This document shows positions 8,929 to 18,009 of a DNA stretch of 64,000 nucleotides, piece by piece (positions within the stretch are counted from its first letter, which is position 1; each line of letters starts with the position of its first letter). The stretch comes from Buttiauxella gaviniae (GTDB taxonomy: Bacteria; Pseudomonadota; Gammaproteobacteria; Enterobacterales; Enterobacteriaceae), in the NCBI RefSeq assembly GCF_040786275.1, contig NZ_JBFMVT010000001.1:60371-124370 (forward strand). The letters are read 5' to 3'. The notes beneath the pieces are model-generated. The model made no database searches. It had not been told where the DNA came from and saw only the letters and a program-made list of their open reading frames with translations. Position numbers and translations under genes: made by a program.

Positions 8929-9863
8929 TGATCCTGCCCACGTAATGTGGACACGGCCCTAAGCGAGGTTCTGGTTTTCAAATTGTTCGGGACTGAGACC
9001 GCCACAGGCACTGTGTCGGCGCCACCGATTGTAATCACACTCGATATAATTAAACACCGTCGTCCGCATGATTTCCCGGCTGATAAAGCGTTCCCCGTGG
9101 ATACATTCCACCTTTAGCGAGTGGAAGAAGCTTTCCGCGCAGGCATTGTCGTAACAACATCCTTTGGCACTCATGCTACCGTGCAGATTATGTCGCTTCA
9201 GCAGCGCCTGATAGTCCGCCGAACAGTATTGCCCGCCGCGATCTGTATGGACAATGACATTTCCCGGTCGCTTACGTCGCCAGAGTGCCATCTGCAGCGC
9301 ATCGCAGGCCAGCTGCGCTGTCATCCGCGACGACATCGACCAACCGATGACAGCCCGCGACCACAGGTCAATCACCACCGCGAGGTACAGCCAGCCCTCG
9401 TCGGTGCGAAGATACGTGATGTCTCCTGCCCACTTCTGATTCGGGCCACTCGCGTAAAAATACTGTTTCAGCAGATTTTCAGACACCGGCAGGCCATGTT
9501 CTCTGTAGCTGACCGGGCTGAACTTCCGGGCACCCTTTGCACGAAGTCCCTGACGTCGCAGGCTGGCGGCAATGGTTTTGACGTTGTACTCAGGCAGTTC
9601 GTCAGCGAGACAAGGCGCACCATAACGCTGTTTTGCCTCAGTGAATGCCTTACGGACAGCAGTATCACAGACGAGTCGGAACTGCTGACGTGATGTTATC
9701 TGCTGACGACGCAGACGCCATGCATACCAGCCGCTGCGGGCGACCCGCAGTACTCGGCACATGGCTCTGATGCTGAACTCAGCCCGATGATTTTCGATGA
9801 AGACATACTTCATTTCAGGCGCTTCGCGAAGTATGTCGCGGCCTTTTGGAGAATGGCCAGCTC
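8929..9863 (-). mobile_element. Truncated IS3-family element, inverted copy of the one at 16568-17811
   Basis: It carries the terminal repeat (TGATCCTGCCCACG) at 8929, the whole orfB and the last ~17 codons of orfA. Identity with the complete copy at 16568-17811 stops at 9863, inside orfA, where a second IS3-family remnant begins. The two copies are almost identical over ~935 bp and in opposite orientation. Confidence 0.9.
8959..9813 (-). CDS. IS3-family OrfB transposase (second copy)
   Basis: 284 aa with an HTH_21-like N-terminal part and a DDE core: Asp in KWAGDITYL, Asp in VHTDRGGQY, Glu in [11 protein letters not shown]. It differs from the copy at 16927-17781 by one residue that I can see (Arg for Cys in the LRRQQ segment). 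The matching orfA is truncated, so this copy can probably move only with help from the complete element. Confidence 0.9.
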   Translation of the reverse strand: MKYVFIENHRAEFSIRAMCRVLRVARSGWYAWRLRRQQITSRQQFRLVCDTAVRKAFTEAKQRYGAPCLADELPEYNVKTIAASLRRQGLRAKGARKFSPVSYREHGLPVSENLLKQYFYASGPNQKWAGDITYLRTDEGWLYLAVVIDLWSRAVIGWSMSSRMTAQLACDALQMALWRRKRPGNVIVHTDRGGQYCSADYQALLKRHNLHGSMSAKGCCYDNACAESFFHSLKVECIHGERFISREIMRTTVFNYIECDYNRWRRHSACGGLSPEQFENQNLA

Positions 9864-11177
9864 GGGGATGCGGATGTTTTCCTGGACTGTTTTATTGTGT
9901 GATCTCAAGTTGCTGGCGATATCTTTCCGGACTGATTGCGCCCAGCGACAGCTTTATACGCCGTTCGTTATACCACCTGATGTAAGTATCTACATGTTGC
10001 ATGAAATTATTCAGCGTCACACCTGACCAGTCCCGACCATAGTACATTTCATTTTTCAGACGGCCGAAGAACCCTTCGCATGCCGCATTATCCGGTGAAC
10101 AACCTTTGCGAGACATTTAGCGGATAAGACCCGCTGCATTCACTCGCGCCAGCCATCCTGGCCAGCGATAATGCCCACCCCGGTCGCTGTGGATAATCGG
10201 ACGATCGCTTGTTTTTAGCGTATCGATCGCGTCTTCCAGCATCGTATTAGCCAGCTCTGCATTTGGGTGCGTGCTCAGTGACCAGCTCACAACTTTGCCA
10301 TCGAAGCAGTCTAACACGGGTGACAGCCACTCTTTTCCCGCTGAGAGTTGGAACTCCGTAATATCCGTCAACCATTTTTGGTTCGGCAAAGCCGCTTTAA
10401 AATCTCTGGCGATTAGATTGTCGGGCGCAGAGCCGATTTCTCCGCAGTACGAGCTGTAACGTCGGCGGCGGGGACGACTCACCACAAGCTGTTCCTCGGC
10501 CATCAGCCGACGAACAACTTTTTCTGAGAGCAACAGACCTTCGTGTCGTAACATTGCATGTAACCGCCGATAGCCATAACAACGGTAGTTACCATTGAAA
10601 ATCTCTGCCAGTGTAGTGCGAATGGCCGCATATTTATCACCCTGGCACAGTGCTGCACGATGGTAAAAATAGCTACTGCGGGCAAGCTGTAGAGCACCGA
10701 GCAACCTGGCCGTCGGATGTGCGTGTCTCAGGGCATCAACAACCTGTGTCTTTTCCCTGTTTGTCAGGGATTGAGCGCTGATGCCCCGGTCTTTTTTTAT
10801 CAGTTCTTCCGCTTTATTCAGGATATCCAGTTCCATCTGCTGGCGGAGGATCTGTTGTTTAAGGCGAGTGAGTTCATCAAGCAGTGAGTCACGATCCTTC
10901 TCAGTGGAAAGCCCCTTGCGTTTACGCATGGCGAGATAATCCTCGTTACCGATCAGTTCATCCTTCCATTTATATAGCTGCTGGCGGCTGACACCAACCT
11001 TTTGCGCGATTTCGCGCGCAAATGCAGGCCGGGTGCAGAGATCGCTGACGGCCTGGCGTTTCACCTCAGCATCAAAGGGAGCATCCAGATTTTTTATACT
11101 GGAGAGGATCTGACGTCTACCGGGATGAAGTTCATCCACCCAGCGACTCAGCAACACGTCACTGGGATACCCCAGCG
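9864..11177 (-). pseudogene. IS3-family (IS150-like) remnant with a nonsense-mutated transposase
   Basis: One frame covers orfA-like and orfB-like parts: an HTH segment (VGVSRQQLYKWKDEL), a long coiled coil (LTRLKQQILRQQMELDILNKA), then the integrase core with Asp in WLTDITEF and Asp in IHSDRGGHYR. A TAA at 10117-10119 interrupts it. After the stop the same frame continues MSRKGCSPDNAACEGFFGRLK, which holds the catalytic Glu, to 9892. A Ser codon TCA changed to TAA would explain this. The 5' end is cut off by the IS6-type element at 11178; the first dozen residues of the open frame are read from IS6 DNA. Confidence 0.85.
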
Positions 11178-12001
11178 GGCACAGTTGCAAAGATCGTCGC
11201 ATTGATAAACTTAGCACCCATTTTCACCAGTCATCACGCTACTCATGAACGTATTTAAAGGCCGGCATTTTCAGCGAGACATCATCCTCTGGGCAGTACG
11301 CTGGTACTGCAAATATGGTATCAGCTATCGTGAACTGCAGGAGATGCTGGCCGAACGCGGCGTGAATGTCGATCACACCACCAGTTATCGCTGGGTTCAG
11401 CGTTATGCACCCGAAATGGAAAAACGGCTGCGCTGGTACTGGCGAACCCCTTCCGGGTTTTGTTTATGGCATCTGGATGAAACCTACATCAAAGTGAACG
11501 GCAGATGGGCTTATCTGTACCGCGCAGTCGACAGCAGAGGTTGTACCCTCGATTTTTATCTCTCGCCACGCCGCAACAGTAAAGCCGCATACCGCTTTAT
11601 GGGAAAGCTCCTGAATAATACGAAGCGCGGGCAAATTCCCCGGCTGATTAATACTGATAAAGCCCCGACATACGCGCGGGCGCTGGCGTTGCTGAAGCGC
11701 GAAGGAAAATGTCCGCCGGATGTGGAGCACCGGCAGATAAAGTACCGGAACAACGTGATTGAGTGTGACCACGGCAAACTGAAACGGATAATCAATGCCA
11801 CACTGGGATTCAAATCAATGAAAACGGCTTACGCCACGATAAAAGGGATCGAAGTCATGCGAGCGCTGCGTAAAGGACAGGCTGAATCATTTTACTTTGG
11901 CCATCCACTGGGCGAGATGCGTCTGGTGAGCAGAGTGTTTGAAATTTAAAGTCCTTCAGCAACACCAGAGGCTTCACTATCACGATCTTTGCAACAGTGC
12001 C
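11178..12001 (+). mobile_element. Complete IS6-family element (IS26-like)
   Basis: 824 bp bounded by inverted repeats GGCAC(A/T)GTTGCAAAGATCGT at 11178 and the complement ending at 12001. This is the IS26/IS15 end sequence and size. The 8-bp flanks (CCCCAGCG and CTGGCGTT) do not match, so the element did not arrive by a simple single insertion, or adjacent DNA was later deleted. That fits the cut IS3 remnant on its left and the cut group II intron on its right. Confidence 0.9.
11245..11949 (+). CDS. IS6-family (IS26-like) transposase
   Basis: 234 aa, the length of IS26 Tnp, and matching it along its whole length with scattered substitutions (for example FCLWHLDETYIKVNGRW). DDE residues lie in HLDETYIKV, NTDKAPTY and IECDHGKLKR. 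Such enzymes form cointegrates next to existing copies and cause adjacent deletions, which fits the truncated elements on both sides. The frame is intact. Confidence 0.9.
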   Translation: MNVFKGRHFQRDIILWAVRWYCKYGISYRELQEMLAERGVNVDHTTSYRWVQRYAPEMEKRLRWYWRTPSGFCLWHLDETYIKVNGRWAYLYRAVDSRGCTLDFYLSPRRNSKAAYRFMGKLLNNTKRGQIPRLINTDKAPTYARALALLKREGKCPPDVEHRQIKYRNNVIECDHGKLKRIINATLGFKSMKTAYATIKGIEVMRALRKGQAESFYFGHPLGEMRLVSRVFEI

Positions 12002-12183
12002 CTGGCGTTCACGTAAGGAAAATCGGGACAAAAGCCGAAACAGTTGGCATATGTCGCTGGAAACTGCGTTATGAGAAGTTTGCCGGGTAACAATAATTGC
12101 CTTTGAGAGGCTTGAGCGGAGTGCGGTGAAAGTCGCACGCTCCGTTCTTAGGAGAGCACAGTCAGGCAACTGGCTGTGCTTAT
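12002..12183 (+). other. 3' end of a group II intron (domains V and VI)
   Basis: Positions 12114-12147 form a perfect 34-nt group II domain V: GAGCGGAG..., with the AGC catalytic triad at its second to fourth bases, a GAAA tetraloop and a matching 3' strand ending CTCCGTTC. Next comes a domain VI-like hairpin (AGCACAG / CTGTGCT, 12155-12180), with the intron 3' end probably at TAT 12181-12183. The 5' domains and any reverse transcriptase gene are missing, cut away at the IS6 right end at 12001. Confidence 0.75.
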
Positions 12184-12184
12184 C

Positions 12185-12484
12185 CGACATAACCGCAATG
12201 TCCGGGTTCTCCGGGTTCGGTGCATAGATCATGTTGAAGGTGAACAGCTCGTATCCCTGCAGGATGAAACCGATATGCTCAATGACCTGGGTGTAGCCTG
12301 GCTGTCTTTTGTCTCTGCTGCTATATTCCCATTCCTCTCTGAGGATAACCGCCCGTTCCTTTTCCCGTTCTGTATCCCAGGCACCGAAGATAACCTGCTG
12401 TTCATCATGATTGATAAACGACCAGCTCAATGTCCAATTCCGACAGGTAGCCCCCCGACTCTGAATAAATTGTTTTCGATTCAA
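12185..12484 (-). pseudogene. N-terminal part of a gene cut by the group II intron, possibly nuclease-like
   Basis: An open frame from TTG 12484, with AGGTGA five bases upstream, reads MNRKQFIQSRGATCRNW, then SWSFINHDEQQVIFGAWDTE, for about 95 codons until it runs into the intron border. The pattern reminds me of the N-terminal region of HNH/McrA-type restriction proteins, but I cannot confirm this. The stop of the gene before it lies 9 bp upstream and overlaps the ribosome-binding site, so the two were an operon. The C-terminal part, where a nuclease motif would be, is lost. Confidence 0.5.
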
Positions 12485-12492
12485 AAATCACC

Positions 12493-12723
12493 TCATGGAG
12501 TTGTACGTCGGAATAATTTTTTATTCAGCTGGCGCAAAACTGGTTCTTGTTTAGTGGAACGGGAATAATCATGAGCTGGAGCCAGACGGTAATATGCGCC
12601 CATCAATAGCTGTTCCATTGATGCTTTCTCGTTATCTAACTGATATGCCACAAGCCGAAGGTGCTGCATAATGGGAAGATATGCGCTACCTTCACTTTCG
12701 GTGTCCGCACTGGGCTCGCTCAT
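12493..12723 (-). CDS. Small protein upstream of the truncated nuclease-like gene
   Basis: 76 aa (MSEPSADTESEG..., later YQLDNEKASMEQLLMGAYYRL) with an acidic N-terminus and a helical middle. I do not recognise it. It is supported mainly by context: its TGA lies inside the ribosome-binding site of the next gene. No strong ribosome-binding site precedes its own ATG. The Tn3-derived element begins 37 bp upstream and may have separated it from its promoter. Confidence 0.4.
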   Translation of the reverse strand: MSEPSADTESEGSAYLPIMQHLRLVAYQLDNEKASMEQLLMGAYYRLAPAHDYSRSTKQEPVLRQLNKKLFRRTTP

Positions 12724-12978
12724 CGCTATTTCTTAACCAATTCAATTCGCCCGATGTTTGGGGTCAGTTTGGAGATAGAGAATTATTGTACGGTAAGCCT
12801 GTTTTTTGAACAGGGTTACCTATCGCAATGGGGTGTACTCCCGCGCTATACGGCGTTTTCAGGAGATTTGACCTTAATCGGATAACCTAAATGCGATACC
12901 GCAAGGGCGACAACTTAAAAGCGATAGCCGCTGACGCAAAATCAATCCGTTACGCATCTCGATTGGTTAAATGATGCG

Positions 12979-13016
12979 CTTAACGTACAAAAATTTCCGA
13001 TCTCCAAACAGACCCC
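12979..13016 (-). repeat. Internal third Tn3-type 38-bp inverted repeat
   Basis: The complement reads GGGGTCTGTTTGGAG... and ends TACGTTAAG, a full 38-bp Tn3-family end that differs from the outer pair at several positions. With the left end it would delimit a 257-bp unit, which suggests that the element is a nested or fused miniature. Confidence 0.75.
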
Positions 13017-13217
13017 AACATATAACCTCTTAAGCGCCTTGGCGGATCAGCGCTGCGGCCATTGGGCTGGCCAAACCATTAAAAGTGGCACTAAACCCCG
13101 CCAAACCCGTTGCATAAAACGGGCTAAAATTGCATAGCCCGTTTTCATGGCCAAACGGCTAAAAGTAGCGGTTATTTCATATAGGTATCAAAGCCGAGCT
13201 TAAGTGCCACCTGGTTT

Positions 13218-13526
13218 TCATCCGGAATGCTTTTTCATGTTAATTGTACGCACATCATTCCCCACATACACTTTGCAGATATGGCGATTTGGCCATGGTT
13301 CGGATTCCACAATACCGCCGTTGGTTAGATTAAAATCCATATGCCCGGACACGGCAGCGCTGAGAGTGGCGGGAGAGCCATCAACCGAATGGATCACGCA
13401 ATCCGCGTCCATTTCTATAATGTGCGCGCCAACTTTGTATAGCTGATCGGTGGACTGGTCATCGTTAGCTATTGCTGGCGTAATACCTGCCGCCACTAGG
13501 GCGGCTAGCAGAAAATTCTTTTTCAT
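13218..13526 (-). CDS. Small secreted (periplasmic) protein, cargo of the Tn3-derived element
   Basis: 102 aa with a typical Sec signal peptide (MKKNFLLAALVAAG, cleavage likely after AIA near residue 20). The mature ~82-residue domain has two cysteines (DADCVIH and RHICKV), which could form a disulfide in the periplasm. GGAAA lies before the ATG. I do not recognise the family. It resembles small exported proteins of plasmid transfer or exclusion loci only in size and secretion. Confidence 0.6.
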   Translation of the reverse strand: MKKNFLLAALVAAGITPAIANDDQSTDQLYKVGAHIIEMDADCVIHSVDGSPATLSAAVSGHMDFNLTNGGIVESEPWPNRHICKVYVGNDVRTINMKKHSG

Positions 13527-13539
13527 AACTGGTTTCCGG

Positions 13540-13631
13540 TTAGGCTTCTTCTGACTTCTGTTTTTCTAACTGCTTTTGAAGGCGCGCCAGGCGCTTGGCC
13601 TTACGGGCTTCCGCCTCCGCTTCAGCTACAC
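13540..13631 (-). pseudogene. C-terminal fragment of a coiled-coil protein inside the Tn3-derived element
   Basis: About 30 codons, VAEAEAEARKAKRLARLQKQ then LEKQKSEEA and TAA, highly charged and helical. There is no start codon: the frame runs into the inverted repeat. It ends 13 bp before the secreted-protein gene, so the element seems to have captured the end of one gene and the whole of the next. Confidence 0.5.
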
Positions 13632-13709
13632 CCCATTGCGATAGGTAACCCTGTTCAAAAAACAGGCTTGCCGTACAATAATTCTCTATCTCCAAACTGA
13701 CCCCTGTTT

Positions 13710-14171
13710 AACAGATTCTGGTGCATTTGGGCCGCAAAAACAAAAATCACAGGAAGCCGCCATTTTTTGGCGACTTTTGAATTTGCATGAAGTGCAGTAC
13801 TGCCAGTTTCAGCCCACATGGGGTTACGAAGTACAATCCCTGTTAATGAAAAATTTAATACGTTAAATCCAGCGATTCAAAACATATTATTCAACAACAA
13901 AAAACCACATACCTAACACTTCATGCACGAGCAAAACAATATTATTTATTATCCCTATAAAATAAAAACAACCTATCACTTTTAACAATTATCTTTAACG
14001 AGCGATGTATAACTACCGAATGACTTCTGTGATTAAAATTTAATGTCGTGTTAATATTTTCAGTACGTACCATCAGGTCTGGCAAATATTTGCCTTAATT
14101 ATTTGTACTATTTTGCACAAGTAAAAATTAACTATCACTTATAAAGTGACATTTTATGATGAGAAAACATA
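13710..14171. other. AT-rich upstream region of the phosphodiesterase gene
   Basis: About 460 bp of AT-rich DNA with no convincing ORF. It should hold the promoter of the EAL gene at 14172. The segment ACTATCACTTATAAAGTGAC near 14130-14150 contains the dyad TCACTT / AAGTGA around TATAA and could be a promoter or operator. Confidence 0.4.
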
Positions 14172-16484
14172 ATGGAACTTAAGGACAAGTCTTCAGCATC
14201 ACAGACTCAGGATGAGTCGGAAAACGAGCCGGGAAGCGAAAAACCTCCCACCAGAAGAGCTTCAGTGGTCAGTCACTGGTGGGAGATATCGCAAAGTGAA
14301 ACCCCACACTTTGAGCGTATAAAAAAATACGTTGCCTTTAACCTTTTCTTTTTTTCACTTTTCATTCTGGTTGAAAAACTCAGCAGCGGACTGCCGATTG
14401 CCGATATCTATCTCAGGCTCTATGACCTGACATTACCGCTGATGACCGCGCTGCTGGTATTTTATCGACGAAAATCTCTTCCGGTGCTTACCCTGTTAGT
14501 CTTCTACAGCATATATGCACACCCTGTGGTCCAGTCGCTGGCAACCGTATCAGCGTGGTGCGCGGCTTTAATCAGCAGCAGGCTGTATTTCAATGCAACC
14601 GGAAAGCGAGGTTCAGTCAGTTTCGGACGCAGCAGGCTGACCATTCACCGCATTGGATGGCTGGTTTGCGTGAATACACTGGTTTACACCCTCATCCACT
14701 GGTGGTTATTGCTGCAATTACGGCTCCTGCCTGCAGCTAACGCAGATTTATTCAGCGTCCCGACGCTGGTTAATATGCAGTGGATGATGACCTCCTGTAT
14801 CACCGGCGTTCCCTTCTGCTATCTCTTGCTCAGAAGCGTGTACAAACCAGCCTGGTTTGTGAGTTATTTAAAGCACATTAAAATGCTGGTCGTTTTCGGC
14901 CCCCGCAAGGCTTATCTGCTCACCTGGATTGGTTTACTGGGTGGCATTATGTTCTGCCTGATTTCATCCGAGAACGATGCGCTGATATTTACCGATTACT
15001 CACTGCTCTGGCTTCTTCCGGTTATGCTGTGGGGCACGATATGTATCGGCCACGCACTGATTTCCCCGGTATGGGTTTTAATGTTGTTCCTGCTCAGTGA
15101 CTATGTTGATAACTATATTTCAGTCGGTAAATCCATTACGGTTGAAAACTATTTAGGTCATCTCGCGTTTTCATCGTCGATGATTTTCATTTTTTCACTG
15201 ACCATCGTCATCGTGGGTGTTCAGTCTGCCCGGGTACGCACATATATCCGTCACCTTAAGCGTATGTCATTGTCAGAGCCCAATACCGGGCTTCCAAATA
15301 TGCAGGCTCTGAAAAAGGATATCATTCACTCTCCTGATTCTGGCCTGTGCATGATCCAGTGCCCGGAACTCAATACGCTCACGCAAACTCACGGTATCGC
15401 TTTTCGCTTTGAATTTGTGAAAGCCCTCGCCGCATTTATCAGACCCTTAATGCGGGAGAATGAGGAGATATATTACACCCCCGGCTACGGTGTGCTCCTG
15501 AGGCTTAACAAAGTTGATGCTTATATTATCAACACGTATTTCAAAGCCATATCGTCATTTCGCTTTACATGGGCGGAGATGGAAATTGGCCTGAATCTGG
15601 GATTGTCCTATATGCCCCTGAACAGTTGTGTCAACGAACTGTCATCCATTATCGGTCATTTAAATGCCAGCACATTTATCTCTTTGCAACAGGGAAAACC
15701 AGTAGCCTTTAATTCAGTTATCCCCGGAGATAATGTGGTCAGCCCTGGCGCAATACGTCATATGCTGCAAAAGGCAATAGACCGGCAGTCATTTATGTTA
15801 GTCGCCCAGCCTGTTGTTTCCACCAGAAATAAACCACATTATTATGAAATCCTGATCCGGATGAAGACGATGAACAATAAGTTATTCTTTCCGGATTCAT
15901 TCCTGCCACTGGCACATGATGCCGGGTTACTTGCCAGAATCGATATGGCGGTGATTGAACAAACGTTCCGTTTTATGCAGTTACGTGAAGCATCACAGCC
16001 TCAGAGTCGTTTTTCAATCAACCTGACCCCACAGTCACTGGTAAAAACAGATTTTCTGATGCGGCTGCGAAAATTATTCACACGATATTCCATTAAGCCC
16101 GAACGAATCACTTTTGAGATTATCGAATCAGATATGATTGACAGCACGACGGCACTGAAAGTGTTACGCCAGTTACGTCAGTCAGGCTGCAAAATTGCCA
16201 TTGATGATTTCGGAACTGGGGCGTCAAGCTACTCGCGCCTGAAAAACATGGAGGCGGATATATTGAAAATTGACGGTTCATTTATTCGGAATATTGTCAA
16301 TCATGAGTTTGATCGCCATACAGTGATGTCATTCTGTGAAGCGGCAAAATTAAAAAATATGGAAGTGGTGGCGGAGTTTGTTGAATCGGAAGAAATAAAA
16401 CAGATGCTGACGGCAATGGGCGTGGACTGGTTGCAGGGTTATCATACCGGCAAACCCGTACCTGTTGAAGATGTGGTATTTTAA
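14172..16484 (+). CDS. YfgF/PdeA-like membrane c-di-GMP phosphodiesterase (MASE1-GGDEF*-EAL)
   Basis: 770 aa. Residues ~50-350 form many membrane segments of the MASE1-like sensor type. Residues ~370-510 are a degenerate GGDEF domain: the signature is replaced by PGYGVLL, so no cyclase activity is expected. Residues ~525-770 are an EAL domain with EIL for EAL (YYEILIRMK), Asn in SINLTPQS, Glu in FEIIES, DDFGTG, Lys in LKIDGSF and LQGYHTGKP. Layout, length and wording match E. coli YfgF (PdeA). It should degrade c-di-GMP at the inner membrane, and it is intact, unlike the nearby cyclase. A charged ~45-residue N-terminal tail is extra relative to YfgF. Confidence 0.85.
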   Translation: MELKDKSSASQTQDESENEPGSEKPPTRRASVVSHWWEISQSETPHFERIKKYVAFNLFFFSLFILVEKLSSGLPIADIYLRLYDLTLPLMTALLVFYRRKSLPVLTLLVFYSIYAHPVVQSLATVSAWCAALISSRLYFNATGKRGSVSFGRSRLTIHRIGWLVCVNTLVYTLIHWWLLLQLRLLPAANADLFSVPTLVNMQWMMTSCITGVPFCYLLLRSVYKPAWFVSYLKHIKMLVVFGPRKAYLLTWIGLLGGIMFCLISSENDALIFTDYSLLWLLPVMLWGTICIGHALISPVWVLMLFLLSDYVDNYISVGKSITVENYLGHLAFSSSMIFIFSLTIVIVGVQSARVRTYIRHLKRMSLSEPNTGLPNMQALKKDIIHSPDSGLCMIQCPELNTLTQTHGIAFRFEFVKALAAFIRPLMRENEEIYYTPGYGVLLRLNKVDAYIINTYFKAISSFRFTWAEMEIGLNLGLSYMPLNSCVNELSSIIGHLNASTFISLQQGKPVAFNSVIPGDNVVSPGAIRHMLQKAIDRQSFMLVAQPVVSTRNKPHYYEILIRMKTMNNKLFFPDSFLPLAHDAGLLARIDMAVIEQTFRFMQLREASQPQSRFSINLTPQSLVKTDFLMRLRKLFTRYSIKPERITFEIIESDMIDSTTALKVLRQLRQSGCKIAIDDFGTGASSYSRLKNMEADILKIDGSFIRNIVNHEFDRHTVMSFCEAAKLKNMEVVAEFVESEEIKQMLTAMGVDWLQGYHTGKPVPVEDVVF

Positions 16485-16630
16485 TGAAAAAAGAGACGGC
16501 ATCATCACGCTGTCTCTGACTACTGATAAACGCGTGGAGTTCTGATTCATCTATTTGATTAGTGAATTGATCCTACCCGCAAATAGTGGACACACGACTA
16601 AGTGAGTAAACTCTCAACCAGAGGTGACTC

Positions 16631-16930
16631 ATGACAAAACCAGCATCAACAAATAAGAAGCCCCGCAAACAGCACACACCTGAATTCCGCAACGAAGCCC
16701 TGAAGCTTGCGGAACGTATCGGTGTTGCTGCCGCTGCCCGGGAACTCAGCCTGTACGAATCCCAGCTCTACGCATGGCGCAGTAAGATTAACAATGCCCG
16801 CAGCTCTTCCGAACGTGAGCAGGAAATGTCCGTTGAAATTGCCCGTCTTAAGCGCCAACTGGCGGAACAGGCAGAGGAGCTGGCCATTCTCCAAAAGGCC
16901 GCGACATACTTCGCGAAGCGCCTGAAATGA
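16631..16930 (+). CDS. IS3-family OrfA
   Basis: 99 aa with a helix-turn-helix ([18 protein letters not shown], then YAWRSKI) and a C-terminal leucine zipper ([20 protein letters not shown]). It binds the ends and is the N-terminal part of the fused transposase. Its end overlaps the orfB start, as is usual for the -1 frameshift in this family. Confidence 0.85.
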   Translation: MTKPASTNKKPRKQHTPEFRNEALKLAERIGVAAAARELSLYESQLYAWRSKINNARSSSEREQEMSVEIARLKRQLAEQAEELAILQKAATYFAKRLK

Positions 16931-17781
16931 AGTATGTCTTCATCGAAAATCATCGGGCTGAGTTCAGCATCAGAGCCATGTGCCGAGTACTGCGGGTCGC
17001 CCGCAGCGGCTGGTATGCATGGCGTCTGCGTTGTCAGCAGATAACATCACGTCAGCAGTTCCGACTCGTCTGTGATACTGCTGTCCGTAAGGCATTCACT
17101 GAGGCAAAACAGCGTTATGGTGCGCCTTGTCTCGCTGACGAACTGCCTGAATACAACGTCAAAACCATTGCCGCCAGCCTGCGACGTCAGGGACTTCGTG
17201 CAAAGGGTGCCCGGAAGTTCAGCCCGGTCAGCTACAGAGAACATGGCCTGCCGGTGTCTGAAAATCTGCTGAAACAGTATTTTTACGCGAGTGGCCCGAA
17301 TCAGAAGTGGGCAGGAGACATCACGTATCTTCGCACCGACGAGGGCTGGCTGTACCTCGCGGTGGTGATTGACCTGTGGTCGCGGGCTGTCATCGGTTGG
17401 TCGATGTCGTCGCGGATGACAGCGCAGCTGGCCTGCGATGCGCTGCAGATGGCACTCTGGCGACGTAAGCGACCGGGAAATGTCATTGTCCATACAGATC
17501 GCGGCGGGCAATACTGTTCGGCGGACTATCAGGCGCTGCTGAAGCGACATAATCTGCACGGTAGCATGAGTGCCAAAGGATGTTGTTACGACAATGCCTG
17601 CGCGGAAAGCTTCTTCCACTCGCTAAAGGTGGAATGTATCCACGGGGAACGCTTTATCAGCCGGGAAATCATGCGGACGACGGTGTTTAATTATATCGAG
17701 TGTGATTACAATCGGTGGCGCCGACACAGTGCCTGTGGCGGTCTCAGTCCCGAACAATTTGAAAACCAGAACCTCGCTTAG
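16927..17781 (+). CDS. IS3-family OrfB transposase
   Basis: 284 aa with HTH_21-like N-terminus and integrase core; Asp in KWAGDITYL, Asp in VHTDRGGQY, Glu in [11 protein letters not shown]. The ATG overlaps the end of orfA. The frame is complete, so with orfA this element is potentially active. Confidence 0.9.
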   Translation: MKYVFIENHRAEFSIRAMCRVLRVARSGWYAWRLRCQQITSRQQFRLVCDTAVRKAFTEAKQRYGAPCLADELPEYNVKTIAASLRRQGLRAKGARKFSPVSYREHGLPVSENLLKQYFYASGPNQKWAGDITYLRTDEGWLYLAVVIDLWSRAVIGWSMSSRMTAQLACDALQMALWRRKRPGNVIVHTDRGGQYCSADYQALLKRHNLHGSMSAKGCCYDNACAESFFHSLKVECIHGERFISREIMRTTVFNYIECDYNRWRRHSACGGLSPEQFENQNLA

Positions 17782-18009
17782 GGCCGTGTCCACATTACGT
17801 GGGTAGGATCACCCACATCAGGTTCACGCCAGTGGTCACCGGATTCTGTTTTGAAACAGCCTGCTACGTGATTTCTCCCGGTATTGTGCACAACGTTATG
17901 CACCTTTTCTGGGGATAACTTCGGTTCGACAACTTTGCGCCGCCACTGCATTCTCGTTCAGAGCAACTACACTTCTGCTGTGCCTGAATCGACTTGCACA
18001 GGAGAAATT

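Larger units (their letters stand above)
12760..13704. mobile_element. Tn3-derived miniature element (TIME/MIC-like) with a 5-bp target duplication
   Basis: Both ends carry a 38-bp Tn3-type inverted repeat: GGGGTCAGTTTGGAG at 12760 and its complement ending at 13704, both closing with ...AAG as Tn3 repeats do. The repeats differ at one base and the homology extends about 35 bp further inward. The flanking 5 bp are TGTTT on both sides (12755-12759 and 13705-13709), the target duplication size of Tn3 transposition. No transposase or resolvase is inside. The 945-bp cargo is one secreted-protein gene and a gene fragment, so it is a non-autonomous unit moved in trans by a Tn3-family transposase. 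Confidence 0.85.
16568..17811 (+). mobile_element. Complete IS3-family element
   Basis: 1244 bp with imperfect inverted repeats TGATCCTACCC(G/A)C at both ends and intact orfA and orfB that overlap by four bases. The flanking triplets (AAT and CCC) do not match, so there is no target duplication. A near-identical partial inverted copy lies at 8929-9863, and recombination between the copies could explain the missing duplication. Confidence 0.9.

Noticed and set aside
11178..12001. Composite transposon between the IS6 element and its remnant at 4299
   Set aside because: The remnant lacks its left end and neither copy has an 8-bp target duplication. IS6-type elements can move DNA between direct repeats, but nothing here shows a defined unit.
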